From NCBI GenBank assembly GCA_017469745.1, contig JAFUFS010000004.1:1-64000 (forward strand): a DNA stretch of 64,000 bases. The letters are read 5' to 3'. A program made the position numbers and the translations under genes. Shown piece after piece: positions 34,598 through 43,172 of this stretch (its first letter is position 1; each line of letters begins with the position of its first letter). Origin of the DNA: Bacteroidales bacterium (GTDB lineage: Bacteria > Bacteroidota > Bacteroidia > Bacteroidales > UBA932). The notes under the pieces are model-generated. The model was not told the DNA's origin. It ran no database searches and was given only the letters and a program-made list of their open reading frames with translations.

Positions 34598-35701
34598 TCA
34601 ATGACCGGTACTGATAGGGATGAACCTGAATGTACTGATCTCATTCTCAGGAACATCTGTAGCAGTATACCAATATACATGGCTTCTGGCGAACTGATCC
34701 AGGAGGATTCGGCGTTGTTCAGGATTCTCTGCCTTGAAGGATGAGCAGATTATCGGGCGTCCAAAACGGTAGCAGATACTAAGAAGCCAGCCCGCCTCTG
34801 CAGATGGTTGGTCTGTAGAGAATGCGATGACATCAGAAAGAGACCAGATCCTGTACACCAGATCGGAATCCGATACTCCAGAGTAGACCAGTTTCTCCCA
34901 GCCGTGGATCCGTCCGTGAACAAGATCCTTCCGATAATCATAATCCTTGGCAAAAGGAGTGACAGAAACGACCGGAGTCATGAAAACCGGTTGGTTGGGG
35001 TACTGATTACGAGCTATGGTGAACAGCCGTTCAACCAACTTTTCGACCTTTCCTTTGTCAGAAACGATTTCGCCAGGATGGAAATAAAGGTCCCATCCTT
35101 TGACCGTCGGGCAGTCATAATATTTCGCGATCACGGAACGGACGTATTCTACCAGTTCATCTTCAGGGATTCCGAGCATATCGTCAGTTACAAGGACAGG
35201 AAGTATGGTCATACCTTTGATTTCTGCCCAATTGACGTATTCGTCGAAGTCTTTGAAGAAAGCATCGTTGTCGTATTTCCAATGATTGTAGTTGATAGTT
35301 ATCCTGACACTGTTGTACTTTTCAGCAGCAGAGGAGGGTTTTGTCTTCTCGTTCGCTGTACCTGTCACGGGGCCACCGGCCATCCATTTCCATGCCCTTT
35401 CCTGATGCCATCTTTCGGTCACTGGAATTCCAGGATCTGGATCTTTCTCATCGGGAGAAAGGAAGTGGAATTTCTTGATTATTTCATATTCCCGGGGATC
35501 ATACATGTCTCCGTCTGCCCAAAGAAGATCATGGAACATCGGTTCGAAAGGATCGTAAGTCGAACGGCTCCATTTGACCGACCAGTTTGCATCATTGTTG
35601 AACATTCCCCAGAGATAGAAATGAATATGTTCCATGGCAAAAGCGGCAAGAGTACGTTGTACGCCGGAGCCATAAACCCAGGTGTGGACCGTCAAGGACA
35701 A
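34598..35701 (-). pseudogene. Truncated glycosidase-like gene (5' end lost)
   Basis: The open frame encodes 367 residues resembling secreted Bacteroidales proteins often labelled 1,4-beta-xylanase (RWHQERAWKWMAGGPVTG, YNSVRITINYNHWKYDNDAF, VKGWDLYFHPGEI, NQPVFMTPVVSV). The first residues (MSLTVHTWV) are only the antisense of the adjoining recombinase remnant, so genuine homology begins at about base 35676 and the signal peptide and N-terminus are gone. The segment GWDLYFHP stands where I expect GWDLYNEP in relatives, so the catalytic Glu may be missing. An inert or decaying gene is likely. Confidence 0.6.
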
Positions 35702-35999
35702 TTATCGTCTTGGAGAGGACATCCAGAGCAAGGTTCTTGCCTTCGCCTTCGGCCTTTCTGCTGAGATCGAAAGAAACCTTATCAGCCAACGAACAAAGGA
35801 GGCCCTTGCCAGAAAAAAGTCTGAAGGAGTCGTCCTTGGGCGGCCTAAAGGTCGGAAAAACGATCCTAGAAAATCTAAATTATATGGTAAGAAGAACCTG
35901 ATCAAAAAGATGCTTGACCAAGGGATGTCCATAAATAAAATAGCCAAGATGTGCCATGTCGACAGGAACACCTTGGCTCGTTTTCTGAAGAACATTTGA
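35679..35999 (+). pseudogene. Serine recombinase remnant (Mpi/Hin-type), N-terminal catalytic part lost
   Basis: About 106 residues remain. QVWTVKDNYRLGEDIQSKVL and AFAFGLSAEIERNLISQRT belong to the end of the resolvase catalytic domain and its long helix, then ARKKSEGVVLGRPKG and a helix-turn-helix (INKIAKMCHVDRNTLARFL). The catalytic Ser and the first roughly 90 residues are absent: upstream of 35676 the sequence belongs to the opposite-strand glycosidase-like gene. The remaining piece closely follows Bacteroides Mpi-family invertases. It could at most bind DNA. Confidence 0.8.
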
Positions 36000-36016
36000 T
36001 CTATTAACAGGCCGGG

Positions 36017-36073
36017 AATAGCCCAACTTCGGGCCAAATCGACGTTTTTTTTATCGATTTGGCCCGAAGTTGA
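36017..36073. repeat. Palindromic direct repeat 2a, upstream of intact ATPase gene
   Basis: 57 bases. Arms CAACTTCGGGCCAAATCGA (36024-36042) and TCGATTTGGCCCGAAGTTG (36054-36072) are perfectly complementary over 19 bases around an 11-base loop (CGTTTTTTTTA). The 5' flank AATAGCC and the whole element recur at 37543-37599. It lies between the recombinase remnant and the ATPase gene, just upstream of a TATATTTG -7 element at 36085-36092. Confidence 0.9.
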
Positions 36074-36084
36074 ACACTTTTGGT

Positions 36085-36092
36085 TATATTTG
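36085..36092 (+). promoter_or_regulatory. -7 element TATATTTG of the ATPase gene
   Basis: TATATTTG, 15 bases before the ATG at 36108 and 12 bases after palindromic repeat 2a. An in-frame TTG at 36090 lies within it, so 36108 is the better start. The -33 position would fall in the palindrome's right arm, so the palindrome could influence expression. Confidence 0.5.
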
Positions 36093-36107
36093 GTGAAAAA
36101 TACTGCT

Positions 36108-37547
36108 ATGACACTTATCGGACGAAAGAAAGAAATACATGATCTTGACAGATACATGGAATCCGGCAAGGCTGAGTTTATCGCTATTTACGGCAGAAGG
36201 CGAGTAGGCAAGACTTTTCTTGTCGATACCTACTTCAATTACTCATACGCTTTTTTCAGTTCCGGACTCATAGGTGGGAGACGTAAGGATGAAATGACGG
36301 CCTTTTTTCTGTCTTTGAAAAATGCGGGATTCGAAGGTAATAAGCCTAAAACGTGGATGGAGGCTTTCAATGCATTGAAAGAAGTGCTTGAGACAAAGAG
36401 GCAGGAAGGAAAACGAAGAGTGATATTCCTTGATGAATTACCGTGTTTTGCCACTCCAAGTTCAGGTTTTGTGAAAGCCCTTGACTGGTTCTGGAACTCT
36501 TGGGCCTCCAAACAGCCGGACGTTTTCATGGTGGTCTGCGGCAGCGCCACATCCTGGATAGTCAATAATATAATCAACAACAAAGGCGGCCTCCACAACC
36601 GGATTACCCATGAAATACACCTGGATCCGTTTAATCTAGCAGAGACTGCTGCTTATTTGGAAGCAGAAGGATTCGTTTGGGATGAAATATCCATTGTCCA
36701 GACTTATATGGTCCTGGGGGGTATTCCATATTATTTGAGCCTGTTAAAACCGGACCTCAGTATTTCTCAGAACATAGACAGTCTGTTTTTTGCACCCAAA
36801 GCCGAACTCAAGATGGAGTATGACCGCTTATACAAGTCCTTATTCAAAAACCCGGAGAAGTATATGGCTATCATCGATTTGCTAGCGGTAAACAGCAAGA
36901 GCGGGATGACACGCAAAGAGATTGTGGCATCATTGGGAAAGGAAAGCGGCGGACACCTGTCAGAGCATCTGGAAGATCTTGTCAATTGTGATTTTATCCG
37001 ACATTACAATGTGAAAGACAAGAAAATAAGCCGTACAAACGGCATTTATCAGCTGGTTGATTTCTACTCCATTTTCTATCATGAGTTCGGGAAGATCGCT
37101 ACGACCGATTCTTCCTATTGGACGAAATTGATAAAATCGCACAGACAGAGTACCTGGTGGGGATTGGCATACGAGCGTCTTTGTATGGCGCATATTCCTC
37201 AGATATTATCAGCCATTGGTGTAGAAGCCGTGCATACTGAGTACTATTCATGGAGAAGCAAACCAAAAGAAGCCGGTGATAAAAACAAGAATGCCCAAAT
37301 TGATCTTATTATCGAGCGGGACGACAGAATCGTCAATCTGTGCGAGATCAAGTACACTTCTTCCGAGGAATATGAGTTGGATGGGGAAGAACGATTGAAA
37401 ATCGCCAATAGGATTGCCCGGTTCAAGAAGGACACAGGAACGAAGTACGGAATTATTCCTACACTTATCACCACATACGGGCTAAAGAAGAATAAACATT
37501 CCAGTTTCTTTCCGCGGACCGTTTCTATGTTTGATTTAATGAAATAG
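36108..37547 (+). CDS. AAA ATPase with C-terminal DUF234 / PD-(D/E)XK-like domain
   Basis: 479 residues. It opens MTLIGRKKEIHDLDRYM, with Walker A GRRRVGKT at residues 29-36, Walker B VIFLDELPC, sensor VVCGSATSW and MVLGGIPYYLSLL. A winged-helix-like region (SGMTRKEIVASLG) follows, then a C-terminal part with the nuclease-like AQIDLIIERDDRIVNLCEIKY pattern. It belongs to the archaeal-type ATPase group (PF01637 with DUF234, PF03008), whose role is not settled. The gene sits exactly between two palindromic direct repeats; repeat 2b provides the TAG stop. It is homologous to the amber-broken gene at 11.7-13.1 kb. Confidence 0.85.
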   Translation: MTLIGRKKEIHDLDRYMESGKAEFIAIYGRRRVGKTFLVDTYFNYSYAFFSSGLIGGRRKDEMTAFFLSLKNAGFEGNKPKTWMEAFNALKEVLETKRQEGKRRVIFLDELPCFATPSSGFVKALDWFWNSWASKQPDVFMVVCGSATSWIVNNIINNKGGLHNRITHEIHLDPFNLAETAAYLEAEGFVWDEISIVQTYMVLGGIPYYLSLLKPDLSISQNIDSLFFAPKAELKMEYDRLYKSLFKNPEKYMAIIDLLAVNSKSGMTRKEIVASLGKESGGHLSEHLEDLVNCDFIRHYNVKDKKISRTNGIYQLVDFYSIFYHEFGKIATTDSSYWTKLIKSHRQSTWWGLAYERLCMAHIPQILSAIGVEAVHTEYYSWRSKPKEAGDKNKNAQIDLIIERDDRIVNLCEIKYTSSEEYELDGEERLKIANRIARFKKDTGTKYGIIPTLITTYGLKKNKHSSFFPRTVSMFDLMK

Positions 37548-37599
37548 CCCAACTTTGGGCCAAATCGACAAAAAAAACTTCGATTTGGCCCGAAGTTGA
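37543..37599. repeat. Palindromic direct repeat 2b, at the ATPase stop codon
   Basis: Same 57-base design as 2a: left arm CAACTTTGGGCCAAATCGA (37550-37568, one change from 2a), 11-base loop CAAAAAAAACT, right arm TCGATTTGGCCCGAAGTTG (37580-37598). The loop reads A-rich here and T-rich in 2a, as if inverted. Its first bases AATAG contain the ATPase stop codon. nhaA ends 14 bases further. Confidence 0.9.
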
Positions 37600-37612
37600 C
37601 ACATTTGAGGTG

Positions 37613-39022
37613 CTATTTCCTTCCCTCGACTTTGTGGATGAGGGTGATTAGGACACTGCCGAGAATGCCGGCGCAGAGCGAGCCCATGAGGACTGCCACC
37701 TTGCCCATGTCGCGCAGCTTGGCCATCACTTCAGGAGCCTGGTCACCGAAGGACAGGGTGTCGACGAAGATCGACATAGTGAAGCCGATACCTCCGAGGC
37801 AGGCAACCGCAATGAGCATTTTCCATGAAGCCTTGGCGGGCATTTCTCCGGCGTGGAGCTTGACTGCGATGAAGCTCGCGAGCGAGATTCCAAGAGGCTT
37901 TCCTACAAGGAGGCCAAGGAATATACCCATGCTCACGCCGCCCAGAGCCGGATCGAAATTGAACACGTTGAAATAGGACACGTCCGGAATCTCCACACCG
38001 GCGTTGGCCAGGGCAAAGAGGGGCATGATCAGGAAATTGACCCAGGGACCCATGGCATGCTCCAGGCGGTAGCTCATCGGCACTGCACCTTTGGAAATGG
38101 CGCTCATGCGCCTCAGGCAATGCCTCTGGGGACCGTTGGGGAATTCGCTGCTGGAAGTGGCGATCCCATTATATTCATTGAGCCTCTGAAGGTACTGGAC
38201 CCTCTTGCGGTGGAAATAAGCCTCGTTGTATCGGGGAGTCATAGGGACGAGGAAGGCCATGACGACTCCGGACATCGTGGAATGGATGCCTGAATAGTAG
38301 AACAGGGCCCAGATCACCATGGCCGGGATGAAGTAGTACCAACCCCTCTTTTCTCCGAGCTTATTCATGATAAGAATAGCGATGATGAGCAGGATGGCGA
38401 TGCTCAGCAGCCCGAAATTGATGTTTCCGCCATAGAATATTGCCACGACGAGGATGGCGATAAGGTCATCCGCGATGGCGAGGGCGGTCAGGAAGACTTT
38501 CAGGGACACGGGAACCTTGTCGCCCAGGATCGAAAGGATACCTACCGCGAATGCGATGTCGGTTGCGGTGGGAATGCCCCAACCGGATGCTGCCGCTGTG
38601 CCGTGGTTGACGGCAGTGAATATGAGTGCCGGCGCGATGACGCCGCCGAAGGCAGCGATGACCGGCATCAAAGCCTTCTTCAGGCTGGAAAGTTCGCCGT
38701 TCTTCATCTCGCGGCGGATCTCAAGTCCTACGGTGAAGAAGAAGATGGTCATCAGGATGTCGTTGATGAAGCTTTCCACGGTCATTCCACGGGGGAACAT
38801 GACATCCTTTCCGTCAGGAGCCTTGAAGAAAAGGGAGAACTGGGTCTCGAGAAGGTTGTGGTAGAAGTCTTTCGTGAACGGAAGATTTGCAAGCAGCATC
38901 GCTATCACCACGCATGCGAGCAGAATCACTCCTTGAGCCCATGGCTGGTTGGAAAATTTACGTCTGCGGTGGTCGAAGTTTCTGATGCCTTTAGTCCAGG
39001 TGTAGATAGGAAACAGTCTCAT
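37613..39022 (-). CDS. nhaA: Na+/H+ antiporter NhaA
   Basis: Inner-membrane exchanger that expels sodium using the proton gradient. 469 residues with about 12 membrane helices. The key sites are present: GIPTATDIAFAVGIL and the Asp pair in LTALAIADDLIAILVVAIFYGG, plus GAVIAPALIF-type helices near it. The cytoplasmic loop around RYNEAYFHRKRVQYLQRLNEY is longer than in E. coli, as is usual in Bacteroidota. It starts 6 bases after ahcY, with which it should be cotranscribed. Confidence 0.95.
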   Translation of the reverse strand: MRLFPIYTWTKGIRNFDHRRRKFSNQPWAQGVILLACVVIAMLLANLPFTKDFYHNLLETQFSLFFKAPDGKDVMFPRGMTVESFINDILMTIFFFTVGLEIRREMKNGELSSLKKALMPVIAAFGGVIAPALIFTAVNHGTAAASGWGIPTATDIAFAVGILSILGDKVPVSLKVFLTALAIADDLIAILVVAIFYGGNINFGLLSIAILLIIAILIMNKLGEKRGWYYFIPAMVIWALFYYSGIHSTMSGVVMAFLVPMTPRYNEAYFHRKRVQYLQRLNEYNGIATSSSEFPNGPQRHCLRRMSAISKGAVPMSYRLEHAMGPWVNFLIMPLFALANAGVEIPDVSYFNVFNFDPALGGVSMGIFLGLLVGKPLGISLASFIAVKLHAGEMPAKASWKMLIAVACLGGIGFTMSIFVDTLSFGDQAPEVMAKLRDMGKVAVLMGSLCAGILGSVLITLIHKVEGRK

Positions 39023-39028
39023 GATGAT

Positions 39029-40312
39029 TTATTTTCCGTATAGGTAAATCTTTTGTTTTTCAGTCAGTTTATCGATTGTCACGCCCCAGCTTTCAAGTTT
39101 GCGACGGGCAACTTCGTTATCGATGCTCTCCGGAACCTTAAGCAGCATGGACCTGTCACCCTTAGCATCCTTGTTGTCATCCTGAGCGCAGCGAAGGATC
39201 CCCCTGTTGTCCGCCAGGAATCTGGCGCTCAAAGCCTGGATGGCGAAGGACATGTCCATTATCTCGGCGGGGTGGCCGTCTCCGGCGGCCAGGTTGACCA
39301 GGCGGCCTTCGGCGAGGATGTAGATCCTGCGGCCGTCAGGAAGGTCATATTGCATGATGTTCTGCCTTGCAGGTTTGGAGGCGACGGCGATCTCCTTAAG
39401 CTGGGCGACGGAAACCTCGCAGTCGAAATGACCTGCATTGCAGCAGATTGCTCCGTCTTTCATCTTCATGAAATGCTCGGTGGTGATCACGTCTTCGCAG
39501 CCGGTTACGGTTACGAATATGTCTCCGATTTCAGCGGCCTGGGCCATGCTCATAACCCTGAATCCGTCCATTACGGCTTCCATGGCCTTGATCGGATCGA
39601 CCTCGGTGACTATCACCCTGGCCCCCAGCCCCTTGGCCCTCATGGCGACTCCCTTGCCGCACCAGCCGTAACCTGCCACGACTACGTCCTTGCCGGCCAC
39701 GATCAGGTTGGTTGTCCTGTTGATGCCGTCCCAGACGGACTGGCCGGTGCCGTAGCGGTTGTCGAAGAAATGCTTGCAGGCAGCGTCGTTCACCAGCACC
39801 ATGGGGAAACGGAGCTTCTTCTCGCGGTTCATGGCCTCGAGCCTGAGGATGCCCGTTGTGGTCTCCTCGCAGCCTCCGATCACGTTAGGGATCAGTTCCG
39901 GATAGTTCTCGTGGATCATTGAGACGAGATCTCCTCCATCGTCGATTATGATGTTGGGACCCGCTTCGATGACGCGGCGGATGCCGCTTTCATATTCCTC
40001 GGGAGTGGCTCCGTGGACGGCGAAAACGTTCAGTCCTTCATGGACGAGGGCAGCCGCTACGTCGTCCTGGGTGGAAAGAGGGTTGCTTCCGGTGATGTAC
40101 ATCTCCGCTCCGCCTTCAGAAAGGACTTCGCACAGGTGCGCGGTCTTTGCCTCCAGGTGGACGGACAGTGCAACCTTGAGTCCCTTGAAGGGTTTTTCGG
40201 CCTTGAATTCCTTCTCCAGGCCCTCCAGGAGGGGCATGTGATGCCTCACCCAACTGATTTTCAGTTCGCCGCTTTCCCACAGTCCGGGGTTGCGTATTTC
40301 GCTCTTTGTCAC
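39029..40312 (-). CDS. ahcY: S-adenosylhomocysteinase, short form, with in-frame repeat insertion
   Basis: NAD-dependent hydrolysis of S-adenosylhomocysteine to adenosine and homocysteine. 427 residues from GTG 40312 (VTKSEIRNPGLWESG). It shows LSVHLEAKTAHL, the ATPEEYE segment, IIDDGGDLV, GGCEETTTGILRL, DNRYGTGQSVWDGINRTTN, the NAD motif VVAGYGWCGKGVAMRAKGLGA, and a C-terminal RRKLESWGVTIDKLTEKQ. About residues 371-380 (GILRCAQDDN) are encoded by a dispersed repeat copy at 39176-39200, in the segment before the C-terminal NAD-contacting tail. The GTG start is favoured because the TATATTTG element lies just upstream of it. Confidence 0.93.
   Translation of the reverse strand: MTKSEIRNPGLWESGELKISWVRHHMPLLEGLEKEFKAEKPFKGLKVALSVHLEAKTAHLCEVLSEGGAEMYITGSNPLSTQDDVAAALVHEGLNVFAVHGATPEEYESGIRRVIEAGPNIIIDDGGDLVSMIHENYPELIPNVIGGCEETTTGILRLEAMNREKKLRFPMVLVNDAACKHFFDNRYGTGQSVWDGINRTTNLIVAGKDVVVAGYGWCGKGVAMRAKGLGARVIVTEVDPIKAMEAVMDGFRVMSMAQAAEIGDIFVTVTGCEDVITTEHFMKMKDGAICCNAGHFDCEVSVAQLKEIAVASKPARQNIMQYDLPDGRRIYILAEGRLVNLAAGDGHPAEIMDMSFAIQALSARFLADNRGILRCAQDDNKDAKGDRSMLLKVPESIDNEVARRKLESWGVTIDKLTEKQKIYLYGK
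39176..39200. repeat. Dispersed repeat copy inside ahcY
   Basis: GTCATCCTGAGCGCAGCGAA then GGATC on the plus strand, a close match to the family core. It is read on the opposite strand within ahcY as ILRCAQDD, a different reading frame and orientation from the VILSEAKDL form found in folK and ubiE. Confidence 0.85.
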
Positions 40313-40334
40313 GGTGCTTTTTGATTTTGAGGTG

Positions 40335-40342
40335 CAAATATA
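40335..40342 (-). promoter_or_regulatory. ahcY -7 element TATATTTG
   Basis: TATATTTG on the minus strand, 22 bases before the GTG at 40312. It excludes the longer in-frame start at 40369. Confidence 0.55.
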
Positions 40343-40376
40343 GCCAATTATTCTTGCCCTTCTTGCCAAATAAAGT

Positions 40377-40384
40377 TATTTTTG
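40377..40384 (+). promoter_or_regulatory. fabG -7 element TATTTTTG
   Basis: TATTTTTG with a CTTG about 20 bases upstream, 39 bases before the fabG ATG. It is divergent to the ahcY element. Confidence 0.5.
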
Positions 40385-40423
40385 CCTTCTACAGTAAAAT
40401 GTATTAACAATTAGATAACTATT

Positions 40424-41170
40424 ATGGGATTATTGGAAGGAAAAGTCGCCCTCGTTACGGGCGCAGCAAGAGGTATCGGAAAGGCCATCGCTCTTAAGTT
40501 CGCATCAGAAGGAGCAGACGTAGCATTCACCGACCTCGTTATCAACGAAGCAGCAGAAGAAACCATAAAGGAGCTTGAAGCATTCGGCCACAAGGTCAAG
40601 GGTTATGCTTCCAACGCAGCAGACTTCGAGCAGACCCATGCGGTCGTCGAGCAGATCGTCGCTGATTTCGGCAGGGTCGACATCCTCGTTAACAACGCCG
40701 GCATCACCAAGGACGGCCTCATGCTCAGGATGACCGAGCAGCAGTGGGACGCCGTGATCGGAGTCAACCTCAAGTCCGCATTCAATTTCATCCACGCCCT
40801 CACTCCCGTCATGGCACGCCAGAAGGGAGGCAGCATCATCAACATGTCCTCCGTGGTCGGAGTCTCCGGCAACGCTGGCCAGTGCAACTATTCAGCATCC
40901 AAGGCCGGTATGATCGGACTCGCCAAGTCCATCGCCAAGGAGATGGGTCCCCGTGGAATCAGGGCCAACTGCATCGCCCCCGGTTTCATCATCTCTGACA
41001 TGACCAATGCCCTTCCCCAGGACGTTCGTGACGCTTGGACGAAACAGATTCCGCTCCGTCGCGGAGGTACTCCCGAGGATGTGGCCAATGTGGCTCTCTT
41101 CCTCGCCAGCGACCTTTCCAGCTATGTCAGCGGACAGGTTATCCATTGCTGCGGCGCAATGAACTGCTAG
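40424..41170 (+). CDS. fabG: 3-oxoacyl-ACP reductase FabG
   Basis: NADPH-dependent short-chain reductase of the fatty-acid elongation cycle. 248 residues. It has the TGAARGIGKAIA nucleotide motif, NNAGITKDGLMLRM, the catalytic SSVVGVSGNAGQCNYSASKAG (Ser, Tyr, Lys), and IAPGFIISDMT. Other fatty-acid genes are not adjacent; gtrA follows after 3 bases. Confidence 0.93.
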   Translation: MGLLEGKVALVTGAARGIGKAIALKFASEGADVAFTDLVINEAAEETIKELEAFGHKVKGYASNAADFEQTHAVVEQIVADFGRVDILVNNAGITKDGLMLRMTEQQWDAVIGVNLKSAFNFIHALTPVMARQKGGSIINMSSVVGVSGNAGQCNYSASKAGMIGLAKSIAKEMGPRGIRANCIAPGFIISDMTNALPQDVRDAWTKQIPLRRGGTPEDVANVALFLASDLSSYVSGQVIHCCGAMNC

Positions 41171-41173
41171 ATT

Positions 41174-41599
41174 ATGTCCCTTCCTGACTTAAGGACATTG
41201 CTGAAGAGCAAGCCCGGTGGCCTTGTCGAACAGCTGCTGCGCTACTTTGTGGTCGGAGGGGTCTCTTTTGTAGTTGATTACGGAAGTCTTTGGCTTCTCA
41301 CAGAGAAGGCGGGACTTCCGTATCTTGTCTCTGCCGCGATAGCTTTTTTCATGGGCCTTGTCTGCAATTATGTTCTCAGTACCAGATGGGTGTTCGGAGA
41401 GAGCAGGATAAGGAACCCTTGGGGAGAGTTCGTGGCTTTTGCCGTGATCGGCCTGATCGGTCTTGGACTCAATGAACTGATCATGTATGCCTGTACCGAC
41501 GGAGCCGGCCTGCACTACATGGTTTCCAAGATCGTTTCCACGGTCATCGTATTCTTCTGGAATTTCTTTGCCAGGCGCTTCCTGGTGTTCAAATCGTGA
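41174..41599 (+). CDS. GtrA-family membrane protein
   Basis: 141 residues with four predicted membrane helices ([22 protein letters not shown], then [18 protein letters not shown], then [21 protein letters not shown], and [20 protein letters not shown], as overlapping segments). GtrA proteins are thought to move undecaprenyl-linked sugars across the inner membrane. It is followed by an FAD oxidoreductase gene and a membrane glycosyltransferase gene, so it likely belongs to a surface-glycan group. Confidence 0.88.
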   Translation: MSLPDLRTLLKSKPGGLVEQLLRYFVVGGVSFVVDYGSLWLLTEKAGLPYLVSAAIAFFMGLVCNYVLSTRWVFGESRIRNPWGEFVAFAVIGLIGLGLNELIMYACTDGAGLHYMVSKIVSTVIVFFWNFFARRFLVFKS

Positions 41600-41606
41600 C
41601 CTTCCG

Positions 41607-43172
41607 ATGGGAAAGACCGCAGTGATAATAGGAGCCGGACCTGCCGGACTCACCGCCGCCCTTGAACTTCTGCGACAGACCGACGTCAAGCCGATGGTCC
41701 TGGAGGAGAGTTCATTTGTGGGTGGCATATCGCGTACCGTCAACAACAACGGGGATCGGATGGACATCGGCGGTCACCGTTTCTTCTCCAAGAACCGCGA
41801 AGTGATGGACTGGTGGGGTCAGATGATGCCCCTGCAAGGAAGTCCTGCCCTGGACGACATCCTTCTTTCAAGACAGAAGGACTATTCGGCTGCGGGTCCT
41901 GACCCGGAAAAGGAGGACAGGGTCATGCTGGTCAGGGACAGGGTGTCCAGGATCCTCTTCCTGCGTCATTTCTTCGACTATCCCATTTCGCTGAAGTGGT
42001 CCACCTTTGCAGGATTGGGCCTTGGCAACACCTTGAAAGCCGGATTCGGCTATTTCAAGGCGATGATCCACAAGCTCCCCGAGACATCCCTTGAGAATTT
42101 CTATGTCAACAAGTTCTGACGCCCCTTGTACGAGATGTTCTTCGAAGATTACACCGAGAAGGTCTGGGGAGTCCATCCGAGCAAGATCGGCGCTGACTGG
42201 GGAGCCCAGAGGGTGAAAGGGCTCAGCATCCTGTCGATCATAAAGGACATAATCACCAAGCCGTTCCGACGTTCCGGAATAAACCAGCAGAAGGTTGAAA
42301 CCTCCTTGATAGAGAGATTCATCTATCCTAAATATGGTCCTGGACAGCTTTGGGAGACGGTTGCTGACGAAGTTGTGAAAGCCGGAGGAGAAATCCGGAA
42401 ATCAGCAAGAGTCGTCGGGGTGTGCCTCAAGGACGGAAAGGCCGAAGGCGTTGAAGTCGAGACTGAAGGAGGGCGGGAATTCGTCCCTTGCGACTACCTG
42501 CTTTCCAGCATGCCTGTCAAGGACCTGGTGGCTTCAGTCAAGGGCACCGAGGTTCCGGAAGATGTTGCCAAGGTGGCTGCCGGCCTGCCCTACAGGGATT
42601 TCATCACCGTCGGGGTGCTTGTCCGGAAGATGAAGATAAGCAACAGGACCAGCATTCCCACTTACGAAGGAAGGGTTCCCGATACCTGGATCTATGTGCA
42701 GGAAAGGGATGTCAAGGTCGGAAGGCTCCAGATCTTCAACAACTGGTCGCCTTACATGGTCAATGATTACAAGGGTTCCATGTACATCGGCATGGAATAT
42801 TTCTGCAACGAGGGTGACGAATTGTGGAACATGTCCGACGCGGGCTTCATCGCAATGGCTCTCGGGGAGCTGGAGAAGATAGGAGTCGCTGACAGGGCGG
42901 ACGTGGTCAAGGCAGACAGGATCAAGGTCAAGAAGGCCTATCCGGCCTATTTCGGAACCTATTCTTCCATGGACACTGTCAGGAACTGGCTGGACACCGT
43001 TTCCAATCTTTTCTGCATCGGCAGGAACGGCCAGCACCGCTACAACAACATGGATCATTCGATGCTTTCTGCGATGGAGGCGGTCAGATGCATTAAGGAC
43101 AATAAAACAAGCAAAGACGACGTCTGGAATGTCAACACGGAAAAAGAATACCACGAAACCGCAAAAGCATAA
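41607..43172 (+). pseudogene. NAD(P)/FAD-dependent oxidoreductase interrupted by one TGA
   Basis: Amine-oxidase/UDP-galactopyranose-mutase-like flavoprotein, often found in glycan or exopolysaccharide clusters. It begins [20 protein letters not shown] with FAD motif, [12 protein letters not shown] follows, and after FYVNKF comes TGA (42117-42119, codon 171). The same frame continues RPLYEMFFEDYTEKVWGVHP, DWGAQRVKGLS, and ends with LFCIGRNGQHRYNNMDHSM. Relatives usually read a Gly at this point (NRFG-type), so a GGA to TGA change explains it. Otherwise the 521-codon frame is intact. It could be a recent mutation or a sequence error. It overlaps the next gene by 44 bases. Confidence 0.82.

Noticed and set aside
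35682..35999. Functional short recombinase
   Set aside because: The catalytic Ser region is missing and the sequence upstream belongs to another gene, so it can only be a remnant.
12130..42119. Stop-codon reassignment (TAG as Gln, TGA as Gly)
   Set aside because: Both codons are used as ordinary terminators elsewhere in the window (for example TAG at mnmG and hflX, TGA at the ADP-ribosylglycohydrolase gene), so single nonsense changes explain the two broken genes better.
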